Shown here: positions 7,223-14,071 of the stretch, one piece after another
Position numbering within the stretch: position 1 is the stretch's first letter
Layout of the letters: the number at the start of each line of letters is the position of its first letter
Assembly (NCBI GenBank): GCA_030633145.1
Contig: DAOVTM010000023.1
Coordinates: forward strand, 1 to 18,121
Direction of reading: 5' to 3'
From: Desulfobulbaceae bacterium
GTDB taxonomy: Bacteria > Desulfobacterota > Desulfobulbia > Desulfobulbales > Desulfobulbaceae
DNA: 18,121 nucleotides
Notes under the pieces: generated by a model
Told to the model about the DNA's origin: nothing
The model's database searches: none
The model's input: only the letters and a program-made list of their open reading frames with translations
Position numbers and translations under genes: made by a program

Positions 7223-7753
7223 ATGCTTACACAAAGAGAATTACCTTCTTATACCTATGAAGACTATCTGCTTTGGGAAGGAAGCTGGGAATTGCTCTTT
7301 GGGGTTCCCTATGCCATGTCACCAGCACCAACATACATTCACCAGCGAATCAGCCATGAAATCGCCCGACTTTTGAGCGAGGCTCTGGATGAATGTGAAC
7401 ATTGCCAGGCTGTTTTGCCTGTGGACTGGAAGGTTTCTGACGACACCGTGCTTCAGCCCGACAACATGGTTCTCTGTTACCAGCCCACAGAGAACTACCT
7501 GACCAAGGCACCTTCCCTGATTTTTGACATTTTATCTCCCTCTACCGCTGGCAAGGATCGTGTCAGTAAATTCAATATATATCAGGATGAAGGAGTGAAC
7601 TATTACTGCATAGTGGATCCTGACAGCAAAGTCGCCAAGGTCTATGTTTTAAAGGATGGGCGTTACATAAAATTGCTGGATGCGAGCGATGAAACCGTTA
7701 CGTTTTCGCTTAAAGACTGCGAGTTTGATTTTGCCTTTGCAAAGATATGGTGA
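7223..7753 (+). CDS. Uma2-family (DUF820) endonuclease-like protein
   Basis: This is a 176-residue cytoplasmic protein of normal length for Uma2, a PD-(D/E)xK nuclease-fold family abundant in cyanobacteria and in genomes rich in mobile elements; its cellular role is poorly known. The sequence shows WELLFGVPYAMSPAP (22-36), the conserved VDW at 67-69, LQPDNMVLC with Asp80, FDILSPST with Asp102, then Asp112 and Lys116, and GVNYYCIVDPDSK. Most family members have Glu where Asp102 sits, a conservative change. AAGGGCG precedes the ATG. It lies directly beside an IS remnant and has its own promoter, so horizontal acquisition is plausible. It converges with the four-cysteine small gene. Confidence 0.88.
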   Translation: MLTQRELPSYTYEDYLLWEGSWELLFGVPYAMSPAPTYIHQRISHEIARLLSEALDECEHCQAVLPVDWKVSDDTVLQPDNMVLCYQPTENYLTKAPSLIFDILSPSTAGKDRVSKFNIYQDEGVNYYCIVDPDSKVAKVYVLKDGRYIKLLDASDETVTFSLKDCEFDFAFAKIW

Positions 7754-7783
7754 TTTTTATGCACCCTGTGCTGAAAGCGTTTT

Positions 7784-8035
7784 CTACGGTACTTTTTTAT
7801 TCGCAATCTCTGCCAGGGCTGAAATCCTTGTTTTGGGTGGTTTGAAAATCCCCTCAATTTCTTCCTCTGAATAGTTCTCCCCCATAAACCGCTCCACATC
7901 AAAGCGTTCAAACCAGCAGTTCAGGATGTTATGGCAGGGTTCACCCTCCATGCCCAGGGCCCGGCAGTAACGGAAGGAGAGGGTGTGCCCCAGCATCCGG
8001 CAATAACCGTTTTTATCGTCATATTGTTCTTTCAT
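7784..8035 (-). CDS. Small four-cysteine conserved protein, function unknown
   Basis: The protein is 83 residues and soluble, with cysteines at 12, 24, 34 and 40 in a C-x11-C-x9-C-x5-C arrangement followed by Trp-Phe. A C-terminal acidic helix (YSEEEIEGIF) and a PPKTRISALAEI tail complete it. The pattern YCRMLGH...YCR...C...CWFE recalls short uncharacterised proteins that I associate with sulfate-reducing and related Desulfobacterota. The cysteines could bind zinc or an iron-sulfur cluster (inference). GAG at suitable distance precedes the ATG. It lies 30 bases from the convergent Uma2 stop. No function is assigned. Confidence 0.72.
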   Translation of the reverse strand: MKEQYDDKNGYCRMLGHTLSFRYCRALGMEGEPCHNILNCWFERFDVERFMGENYSEEEIEGIFKPPKTRISALAEIANKKVP

Positions 8036-8180
8036 TTTTTCTCATCTCATGGGGAAAACTATTCTGGTAGCGAACCGCTGGTGTCTATCAGTGGAACTGT
8101 TTGATATATGAGTGTATTTATGAGAGGTGTTTGCCACAGTGTTAAGCGTACCTATTTGCCAGCAATTTTCAGGGCATGAT
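8036..8180. other. Intergenic, no supported gene
   Basis: This gap lies between the four-cysteine gene and the UPF0175-like remnant. It contains no protein-like frame that I would defend. The open minus frame across 8042-8257 has unremarkable composition and overlaps the more convincing remnant in another frame. Confidence 0.4.
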
Positions 8181-8321
8181 CTAATAAAGTTGAGCTGAAA
8201 TATATTTGTGACAACCGAATTCAGCGGCGACCCCTGCAGAAAGCTGTCCATTTTCATACATAACTACAGCAGTATTAAGTTTGAGTAAGTGTTTTGCCGG
8301 TATATCAACTGTTAATTCCAT
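8181..8321 (-). pseudogene. Truncated UPF0175-like small protein (antitoxin-like)
   Basis: A 46-codon minus-strand frame starts at ATG 8321 behind AGAGAAG and ends at TAG 8181-8183. Its middle, VVMYENGQLSAGVAAEFG, matches the typical helix-turn-helix-like core of UPF0175 proteins (pattern: hydrophobic - Y/F - E - x - G - K/Q - L - S - x - G - x - A - A - E). UPF0175 members are usually about 80-95 residues and some act as antitoxin-like partners of PIN-domain toxins. The second half is missing and no toxin gene is adjacent. It is therefore probably a decayed antitoxin remnant, although a short expressed product is possible. Confidence 0.55.
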
Positions 8322-8478
8322 AATTGTTCTTCTCTTTTATAGGGATAGGAGGAAACCTTGCTTATCCGGGACAGGTATTTTTGTCATTTGATATGAGTAT
8401 GATATCGCTTATCGTTGAATTTGTAAAGCTGTTGATAACGATTTGCGGTAATCATTTGTATCGTCATCCTATTCTCTC
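8322..8478. other. Intergenic between UPF0175 remnant and MFS gene
   Basis: The stretch contains the upstream region of the UPF0175-like frame and the 3' flank of the MFS gene. An ATCGTT/AACGAT inverted repeat with a long loop lies near 8411-8443. I see no gene and no strong terminator. Confidence 0.35.
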
Positions 8479-9891
8479 TTATGTTCTTCCTGTTCCCCTG
8501 TTGATGTCGTGGAAATTTCGATTTGTTTGATCTGTCTTACGGGAAAAACTAAACCAGCAGATCAGCGATACAAGCAGCAGTACAGCCGCCAGGTACCAGG
8601 GAAACCAGTTAATGGAGCGTTGAAAGGATTCAGCCTCCACCAGGGCAAGGAGCCACTGTTCCCCTTGAACCTGTACCCGCAGCCGACTGATCAGACCGGC
8701 ATAGAGAATGCCGATTACCCCGTAGGCAGCGTTAAAGGCCAGCCCTTTAAAACTGAGAACCGTAGCCCGGTGGCTGGAATCGGTGATCTTGTTCAGGTAA
8801 TGACTGGTGAAAAACGAGGTCAGCATCATGCAGACAAAGACCAGCACCATGGGGAGAAACCCCAGTACGGGTATAAAGAGGGTCAAGCCGGTCAGGGCAG
8901 CCATGGATAGGAAAAAGACTACAACAGCGTTGGTGACTGGTTTATAATGTTCCACCATGAACCTGGCAAGGCGTGGTATTACCAGGCCGACCACTGCAAT
9001 GCCTGAGCCGATGAGGCCGAAACTGGCATCGGGCAGGTCAATGACACGGTAGTACTGGCTGGTCATGGTCACCAGCATACGCAGGACATGGTCAAAACTC
9101 ATGGCAATGAGGATAATGGTCAGAGCCATGGGGGTGCGCAGTATCCACGCTCCAGCCTGCCAGGTGAGAGCAGAAACCCTGCGGATTCGCTCCCTGATAT
9201 CCTCTTTGACCTCGTCATCTCTGTCCTTGCCGCCTTCTATCGCAGGATCTTCCATTCCCATGGTCGTAATCAATGCCAGGATGCCCAGTCCCAGGGTGAG
9301 GAAGATGGGAAAGCGCATGGTGACCTGCTGGCTCAGTTCCATCTGAAGACCCATCCATAGCATCACTCGGTTGACAATGCCGGGATCATACACCAATGCC
9401 CCCAGGGTCATGGTGAACAGATAGGCCAGATGCTGCATCCGCATCTGGATGTCCAGCACCCGTGGCCAGTCTTCTGGATCTCCTTCTGCGACCAGGGTGT
9501 CGTAGGCCATGGCCTCATCGGCTCCGCTGGCCAGAGCCTCGGCCAAGCCGCTCAGGATGCGGTTAAGGAGAAAGGCTGCAAAGACCAGGGCGGAGCTGCC
9601 CAGAGGGACGAAAGAGAGCAGAGCCATCTCGCTGATCATCAGCCAGCAGGTGATGACCAGCAGTCGTTTGCGGCCAATCAGGTCGGCCAAGGCCCCGGAG
9701 GGAACCTCGGCCAGGACAATGGTAAAGGCCCACACCGTGTTCAAGAGGGCAAACTGCTCAATGGTCAAGCCGTAGTCTAAGAATAGAATCGTAAAAACCG
9801 GGTAGTAGAACCGGGCATTGAAAAAGGCGCGAAAGGCGATAAAACGCCTCACATTGGAGAGCGCAAATGGGCTGGGCTGTGAGTGAGTCAT
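8479..9891 (-). CDS. Major facilitator superfamily transporter
   Basis: This 470-residue inner-membrane protein has roughly 10-12 hydrophobic segments. The family loop 2-3 motif is visible as GALADLIGRKR at residues 66-76, following a helix with the usual EVPSG. A charged cytoplasmic loop (EGGKDRDDEVKEDIRERIRR, about residues 220-240) separates the two six-helix halves. The substrate cannot be told from sequence; drug, sugar or metabolite export are all possible. The ATG at 9891 has only a weak ribosome site. The gene is monocistronic: its minus-strand neighbours are more than 150 bases away and an extended -10 promoter lies just upstream. The C-terminal tail is short and hydrophilic. Confidence 0.88.
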   Translation of the reverse strand: MTHSQPSPFALSNVRRFIAFRAFFNARFYYPVFTILFLDYGLTIEQFALLNTVWAFTIVLAEVPSGALADLIGRKRLLVITCWLMISEMALLSFVPLGSSALVFAAFLLNRILSGLAEALASGADEAMAYDTLVAEGDPEDWPRVLDIQMRMQHLAYLFTMTLGALVYDPGIVNRVMLWMGLQMELSQQVTMRFPIFLTLGLGILALITTMGMEDPAIEGGKDRDDEVKEDIRERIRRVSALTWQAGAWILRTPMALTIILIAMSFDHVLRMLVTMTSQYYRVIDLPDASFGLIGSGIAVVGLVIPRLARFMVEHYKPVTNAVVVFFLSMAALTGLTLFIPVLGFLPMVLVFVCMMLTSFFTSHYLNKITDSSHRATVLSFKGLAFNAAYGVIGILYAGLISRLRVQVQGEQWLLALVEAESFQRSINWFPWYLAAVLLLVSLICWFSFSRKTDQTNRNFHDINRGTGRT

Positions 9892-9915
9892 AGGGATTTT
9901 TTTAGATATTTTTTG

Positions 9916-9943
9916 AGTATAGCACGAACTATTGTGGAAACAA
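9916..9943 (-). promoter_or_regulatory. Extended -10 promoter of the MFS gene
   Basis: On the minus strand TGCTATACT (9924-9916) gives a -10 hexamer TATACT (5/6) with the TGN extension. A weak TTGTTT -35 box lies at 9943-9938, separated by 16 bases. The predicted transcript begins about 18 bases before the ATG. Confidence 0.55.
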
Positions 9944-10324
9944 CAAAAAACAGGATGGTTACCAGATAAATAATTTGGCTCCTTTCATGTACCCGGTTGC
10001 ATTTTTCATTAGCTGCCCCAAAGTGTTGGTACGCATAGCGCACCAGGCAGTGCTGATATGAAGGATGCCAATAATTTCATATAAAAAAAGACGAAACAGA
10101 TCCTCATCCCTCATCCCTGATAACTCATAACTCAGACCGACCAATGTCCATTTATGAATAAATATACTGAAAAGGCCAAAAAATTTCACATTTTTCTTGT
10201 TTGTTTTTATGAGGTCTGTAATATAAGTGTTGATTTTTTTATTGTGCGTACAGCACACATTTTATAGATAAGATCAACTCATTTACGACCAGCTATAGTC
10301 TGGTTTTTGATTAGGACTGATTAG
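9944..10324. other. AT-rich intergenic region upstream of thrC
   Basis: No supportable gene is seen over about 380 bases. A 99-codon minus frame at 9959-10258 lacks a ribosome site and has low-complexity composition. Short tandem motifs occur near 10102-10116 (CATCCCT twice) and 10123-10134 (ATAACTC twice). Two weak hairpins lie before thrC: TGTGC/GCACA at 10243-10257, and ACCAG/CTGGT at 10288-10304 followed by TTTTG. The latter could be a leader attenuator for thrC, but its 5-bp stem is weak. Candidate thrC promoter elements (TTGTTT, TATAAG near 10197-10227) have poor spacing. Confidence 0.4.
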
Positions 10325-11716
10325 ATGAAATATATAAGCACCCGGGGCGGGATAAAGCCCATTGAGTTTAACGAGGCAGTCATGATGGGTCTTGCCAGGG
10401 ACGGCGGCCTGCTGCTGCCCGAGACCCTCCCCGCAGTGGATCAGCAGCGGTTGTTGGCCTGGGAAAATCTTTCTTACCAGTATTTAGCTACAGAGGTTCT
10501 TGACCTCTTCACCGGTTCCATGCCTAAGCTCGACCTGGACGAGATCGTGGAGTGTTCCTACAGCTCCTTCCGCCATCCCCAGGTGACCCCGGTGCGCAAG
10601 GCTGGCGACCTCTATATCCTGGAACTGTTCCATGGGCCGACCCTGGCCTTTAAGGATGTTGCCTTGCAATTACTGGGCAACCTGTTTGAGTATGAGCTGA
10701 AAAAGACAGGCAGCTTCATAAATATCATCGGGGCCACCTCCGGCGATACCGGCAGCGCAGCTATTTACGGGGTCAGGGGCAAGGAACGGATCAATATCTT
10801 TATCCTCCATCCCCATGGCCGAACCAGCCCGATTCAGGCATTGCAAATGACCACGGTAAGGGATGCCAATGTCTTTAATATCGGAGTGAATGGTACCTTT
10901 GACGATGCCCAGTCCATTGTCAAGGAGATCTTCAATGACCTGAAATTCAAGGATCAGTATAAGCTCGGGGCCATCAACTCCATTAACTGGGCTCGGGTGC
11001 TGGCTCAGGTGGTCTATTATGTATTCGCTTATCTGAAACTGCAGCGGGCAGGGTTTGACTCGGTGGATTTTTCCGTGCCTACCGGCAATTTTGGTGATAT
11101 CTTTGCGGGCTATGTGGCTAAAAAGCTCCTGCCGGAAGGGTGTATTAACCGGCTGATCCTGGCAACCAATGCAAACGATATCCTGACTCGTTTTGTTAAG
11201 CAGGGCGAGTACTCGATAAAGGGCGAGGTTACCACCACATGCAGTCCGTCCATGGATATCCAGATTGCCTCTAATTTTGAGCGGTATCTTTATTACCTGC
11301 GTGACCAGGACGGGGCAAAGGTTAAAGAGGATATGGCTGCCTTTGCCGCAGGTTCCGCCCTTGATCTTACCGGGGTACGGGAACAGGTTAAGCGTGATTT
11401 TGTCTCCAGGTCTGTGTCGGAAGAGGAGACTATTGAGACCATTGGCAGCTTTTACAGGGATCAGGATTATCTGCTTGATCCGCATACCGCAATCGGGGTT
11501 CGAGCCGGTCAGGAGTTGCAGGAGGATCGACCCATGATCTGCCTTGCCACGGCACATCCTGCCAAGTTTGGTGATGCGGTGCAAAAGGCCGTCAACCAAG
11601 ATGTGGAACTGCCGCCTGCCCTGGCTGGGTTGGCTAATATGGAGAAGCGGTGTGAACACCTGGACGCAGATGTTGATAAGATTCGGCAGTATGTTCAAAG
11701 GCACGCCCTCCAGTAA
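10325..11716 (+). CDS. thrC: Threonine synthase
   Basis: This is a 463-residue PLP enzyme converting O-phosphohomoserine to threonine, of the longer E. coli/fungal-type class judged by its length and MKYISTRGG start. The PLP lysine is Lys110 in HGPTLAFKDVALQLLG. The phosphate-cradle motif GATSGDTGSAA lies near residues 138-148, and SVPTGNFGDIFAGYVAKK near 251-268 is the family signature. AGGA precedes the ATG by eight bases. It is the first gene of a plus-strand run and lies 45 bases upstream of a purine nucleoside phosphorylase. The pairing is not an obvious pathway unit, although both threonine and SAM-derived salvage products are linked to methionine/homoserine metabolism. No frameshift or missing motif was seen. 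Confidence 0.96.
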   Translation: MKYISTRGGIKPIEFNEAVMMGLARDGGLLLPETLPAVDQQRLLAWENLSYQYLATEVLDLFTGSMPKLDLDEIVECSYSSFRHPQVTPVRKAGDLYILELFHGPTLAFKDVALQLLGNLFEYELKKTGSFINIIGATSGDTGSAAIYGVRGKERINIFILHPHGRTSPIQALQMTTVRDANVFNIGVNGTFDDAQSIVKEIFNDLKFKDQYKLGAINSINWARVLAQVVYYVFAYLKLQRAGFDSVDFSVPTGNFGDIFAGYVAKKLLPEGCINRLILATNANDILTRFVKQGEYSIKGEVTTTCSPSMDIQIASNFERYLYYLRDQDGAKVKEDMAAFAAGSALDLTGVREQVKRDFVSRSVSEEETIETIGSFYRDQDYLLDPHTAIGVRAGQELQEDRPMICLATAHPAKFGDAVQKAVNQDVELPPALAGLANMEKRCEHLDADVDKIRQYVQRHALQ

Positions 11717-11728
11717 GAAAGGTGTGTA

Positions 11729-11745
11729 CTGCGCAACCTGCGCAG
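11729..11745 (+). promoter_or_regulatory. Hairpin in the thrC-PNP spacer
   Basis: A perfect stem, CTGCGCA (11729-11735) and TGCGCAG (11739-11745) with an ACC loop, lies 16 bases before the PNP start codon. It is followed by CAAAAA, not T residues, so it is not a plus-strand terminator. The PNP gene has no recognisable ribosome site, so the hairpin may affect its translation or transcript stability (inference). Confidence 0.45.
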
Positions 11746-11761
11746 CAAAAATACTCTATTC

Positions 11762-12595
11762 ATGTTTGATATACAATTACATAAACAACAGGTGGAGGAA
11801 GCGGTACGCTTTCTCCGTACCCGTCTTAATATCATGCCGGAAGTCGTTATCCAGTTGGGAACCGGCCTGGGCGGACTGACCGAGGCGGTGAAGGATGCGG
11901 AAATCATCCCCTACGAGGAGATCCCCAACTTTCCCCGATCCACGGTGACCAGTCATGCCGGCAACCTGGTCTGCGGTATGCTTGCCGGAAAACCAACCGC
12001 CATCCTCCAGGGACGGTTTCACTACTATGAAGGGTATTCCGCCCGTGAGGTCGGCTTTCCCATCCGGGTATTGTCCCTGTTGGGCGCGCAAACTGCGCTG
12101 ATTACCAATGCCTCTGGCGGTCTCAATACTGACTGGTCTCCCGGTACGATCATGGTTTTTAACGATCATATCAATCAGCTAGGTGATAATCCCCTGCGCG
12201 GTTCCAATGTTGATGAATGGGGACCACGTTTTCCAGACCTTTCTGAACCTTACGATTCTGCCCTTCAACAACTGGCTCGTCAGGCGGCAGACAAACTGGC
12301 AATGGATGATCTGACCTCGGGAACCTATATCTGTATTCCTGGTCCCAGTCTGGAAACTCCTGCAGAGACCAGGCTGCTCAGGAAGAGCGGTGCAGACGCT
12401 GTGGGCATGTCTTCCATCCCGGAAATCATCACCGGACTGCACGCTGGAATGCGCATACTTGGGCTTTCTGTGGTGGCCAATGTCAATGATCCTGACAACT
12501 TTGAACCCATCCTGCTGGACGATATTGTTGAGACCGCTAACACAGCCAAGCCGCAGTTGCAGGCCTTGATAGTAGAAATTATGAGGAGACTGTGA
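11762..12595 (+). CDS. Purine nucleoside phosphorylase, PNP/MTAP family
   Basis: This 277-residue enzyme is predicted to split a purine nucleoside with phosphate into free base and ribose-1-phosphate. Conserved features are the phosphate loop GTGLGG (33-38), GRFHYYEGY with Arg85 and His87, NASGG (116-120), and GPSLETPAE with Glu198 followed by GADAVGMS. Asn240 in VVANVND matches human PNP Asn243. Glu198 plus Asn240 is the arrangement that favours 6-oxopurines (hypoxanthine, guanine). The ribose-contacting His of classical PNPs (human His257, in a HEEV segment) appears replaced by Asp in LLDDIV, by my hand alignment. The start lacks a clear Shine-Dalgarno but is the usual distance (about 32 residues) before the phosphate loop. 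One base separates it from the MTA/SAH deaminase, so it may act on methylthioinosine or S-inosylhomocysteine (inference). Confidence 0.92.
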   Translation: MFDIQLHKQQVEEAVRFLRTRLNIMPEVVIQLGTGLGGLTEAVKDAEIIPYEEIPNFPRSTVTSHAGNLVCGMLAGKPTAILQGRFHYYEGYSAREVGFPIRVLSLLGAQTALITNASGGLNTDWSPGTIMVFNDHINQLGDNPLRGSNVDEWGPRFPDLSEPYDSALQQLARQAADKLAMDDLTSGTYICIPGPSLETPAETRLLRKSGADAVGMSSIPEIITGLHAGMRILGLSVVANVNDPDNFEPILLDDIVETANTAKPQLQALIVEIMRRL

Positions 12596-12596
12596 G

Positions 12597-13940
12597 ATGG
12601 AGGTAAACAAGGAGATAAATCGTGTACTGTCAGGAAAATACCTGGTTCCCATGGATGGTCAGGGAGTGCTTGAGGCCGGATCGGGTGATGAAGAGAACAG
12701 CGTAATCTCCGTCGCCATAGCCGGTGACACCATTGCAGAGATCGGCTATGACCTGTCCCGGAAATATCCTGACGCAGAACATATCGCGACCCCGCACGGG
12801 TTGATCATGCCCGGCCTGATTAACAGTCATACCCATGCCGCCATGTCCTGTTTCCGTGGTCTGGCCGATGACCTGCCCCTGATGGAGTGGCTGCAGCAAC
12901 ATATCTTTCCAGTGGAGGCGCAGCTGACCGGGGAGATAGTCTATCACGCAACCCTGTTATCCATCTGCGAGATGATTAGATCTGGAACCACCTCTTTCAA
13001 CGATATGTACCTCTTTGCCGGGGACGTGGCCAGGGCTGCTGCTGAATCCGGAATGCGAGCCTGGCTGGGCGAGGTATTGTATGATTTCCCCTCACCTAAC
13101 TATGGAGAGCTGGAAAACGGCTTTGCCTATTCGGAAAAACTTTTTGACAGATACGCAGACAACGAGCTGCTCACCATCACCGTCAATCCCCATTCGGTCT
13201 ATACCTGCAGCCCGGAACTCCTGCAGCGGCTGGCTGCAATGGCGGAGGAACGCAACGCCCTCTACCACATCCATCTCTCTGAGACCAGGGATGAGGTTGC
13301 CGCTTGCCTGGATCGCTACGGCCTTACTCCGGTTAACCATCTAGAGAAGCTGGGTGTCCTTAATGAACGGGTGGTGGCTGCGCATGGAGTGGTTCTCACC
13401 AACGAGGAAATTGATCTCCTTGTCCGGCGCAGGGTAAAGATTGCCCACTGTCCCGAATCCAACATGAAACTTGCCTCGGGTACGGCTCCGGTGGTCAGGA
13501 TGCTGGACAAGGGGGTGACCGTGGGCATAGGAACTGACGGCAGCGGTTCTAATAATGATGTGGATATGTTTGGCGAGATGAACACCACTGCCAAGATTCA
13601 CAAGATCGAGGAGATGGATCCTACCGCAATGGATGCTGTTGCCACTCTGCGCGCCGCCACCATGGGCAGTGCTGCCCTGCTGACCGCAGAAGAGCGAATT
13701 GGCAGTATTGAGCCGGGTAAAAAGGCGGATATCATAGTCCTTGATATGGATCAGCCCCATCTGACCCCGGTCTATAATCCCATCTCCCACCTGATATACT
13801 CTGTCCGTGGCAGTGATATTCTACATTCGCTCATCAACGGACAGGTTGTCATGCAAGACCGAATCTTGACCACCCTGGATGAATCTGCTATCTTGGCGGA
13901 AATGAAAACCATTGGTACGGCTGTGCGCCGGATGCGCTGA
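12597..13940 (+). CDS. mtaD: 5'-methylthioadenosine/S-adenosylhomocysteine deaminase
   Basis: This is a 447-residue metal-dependent amidohydrolase of the TrzA/AtzA/MtaD group. It is predicted to deaminate MTA and SAH to methylthioinosine and S-inosylhomocysteine. Metal ligands are visible as His78 and His80 (NSHTHAAM), His226 (HIHLSET), and Asp314 (GTDGSGSNND). Glu229 and His263 (AAHGVV) complete the active site. The N- and C-terminal beta segments typical of the family flank the barrel, ending in IGSIEPGKKADIIVLD. AGGAG lies eight bases before the ATG, and the gene begins one base after the PNP stop, indicating translational coupling. Guanine or chlorohydrolase-type activities are alternatives within the superfamily, but the LSETRDE and SGSNND motifs and the neighbour favour MTA/SAH deaminase. 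Confidence 0.9.
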   Translation: MEVNKEINRVLSGKYLVPMDGQGVLEAGSGDEENSVISVAIAGDTIAEIGYDLSRKYPDAEHIATPHGLIMPGLINSHTHAAMSCFRGLADDLPLMEWLQQHIFPVEAQLTGEIVYHATLLSICEMIRSGTTSFNDMYLFAGDVARAAAESGMRAWLGEVLYDFPSPNYGELENGFAYSEKLFDRYADNELLTITVNPHSVYTCSPELLQRLAAMAEERNALYHIHLSETRDEVAACLDRYGLTPVNHLEKLGVLNERVVAAHGVVLTNEEIDLLVRRRVKIAHCPESNMKLASGTAPVVRMLDKGVTVGIGTDGSGSNNDVDMFGEMNTTAKIHKIEEMDPTAMDAVATLRAATMGSAALLTAEERIGSIEPGKKADIIVLDMDQPHLTPVYNPISHLIYSVRGSDILHSLINGQVVMQDRILTTLDESAILAEMKTIGTAVRRMR

Positions 13941-14001
13941 CCATTATCATCCAGAGTAAATCTACTGTGTGACACTGCACGCAATGTTTAATCTCTTCTG
14001 A

Positions 14002-14023
14002 TTCCCACGCTCCTGCGTGGGAA
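14002..14023. repeat. Palindromic GTTCCCACGCTCC-type repeat upstream of nhaB
   Basis: TTCCCACGC (14002-14010), loop TCCT, and GCGTGGGAA (14015-14023) form a perfect 9-bp hairpin. The same palindrome, degraded, occurs inside the MITE-like unit at 6903-6952. Similar palindromes are dispersed in many bacterial genomes. It may also act as a weak terminator or transcript stabiliser after mtaD. Confidence 0.65.
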
Positions 14024-14031
14024 CCTTGAAA

Positions 14032-14071
14032 TATTAAAAAATTAAAAAAATTAAAAAATATAAATAATATT
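14032..14071 (+). promoter_or_regulatory. A/T-only leader of nhaB
   Basis: The 40 bases before the nhaB ATG contain only A and T, with ATTAAAAA-like units repeated three times in tandem. There is no Shine-Dalgarno. Such unstructured tracts can promote initiation through ribosomal protein S1, and the tract may hold an UP-like or -10-like promoter element. The role is inferred from composition. Confidence 0.4.

Noticed and set aside
8042..8257. 71-codon minus-strand frame
   Set aside because: It overlaps the UPF0175-like frame in a different phase and its composition is not protein-like.
8324..8530. 68-codon plus-strand frame before the MFS 3' end
   Set aside because: It has no homology I recognise and overlaps the MFS C-terminus; the hydrophobic look comes from T-rich DNA.
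9959..10258. 99-codon minus-strand frame in the gap before thrC
   Set aside because: It has no ribosome site, is AT-driven in composition, and contains short tandem repeats; I cannot support it as a gene.
10243..10304. Two hairpins in the thrC leader as a threonine attenuator
   Set aside because: The stems are only 5 bp, there is no Thr/Ile-rich leader peptide, and the T-run is short.
10670..11704. 344-codon minus-strand frame
   Set aside because: It is antisense to threonine synthase, whose own frame is fully conserved.
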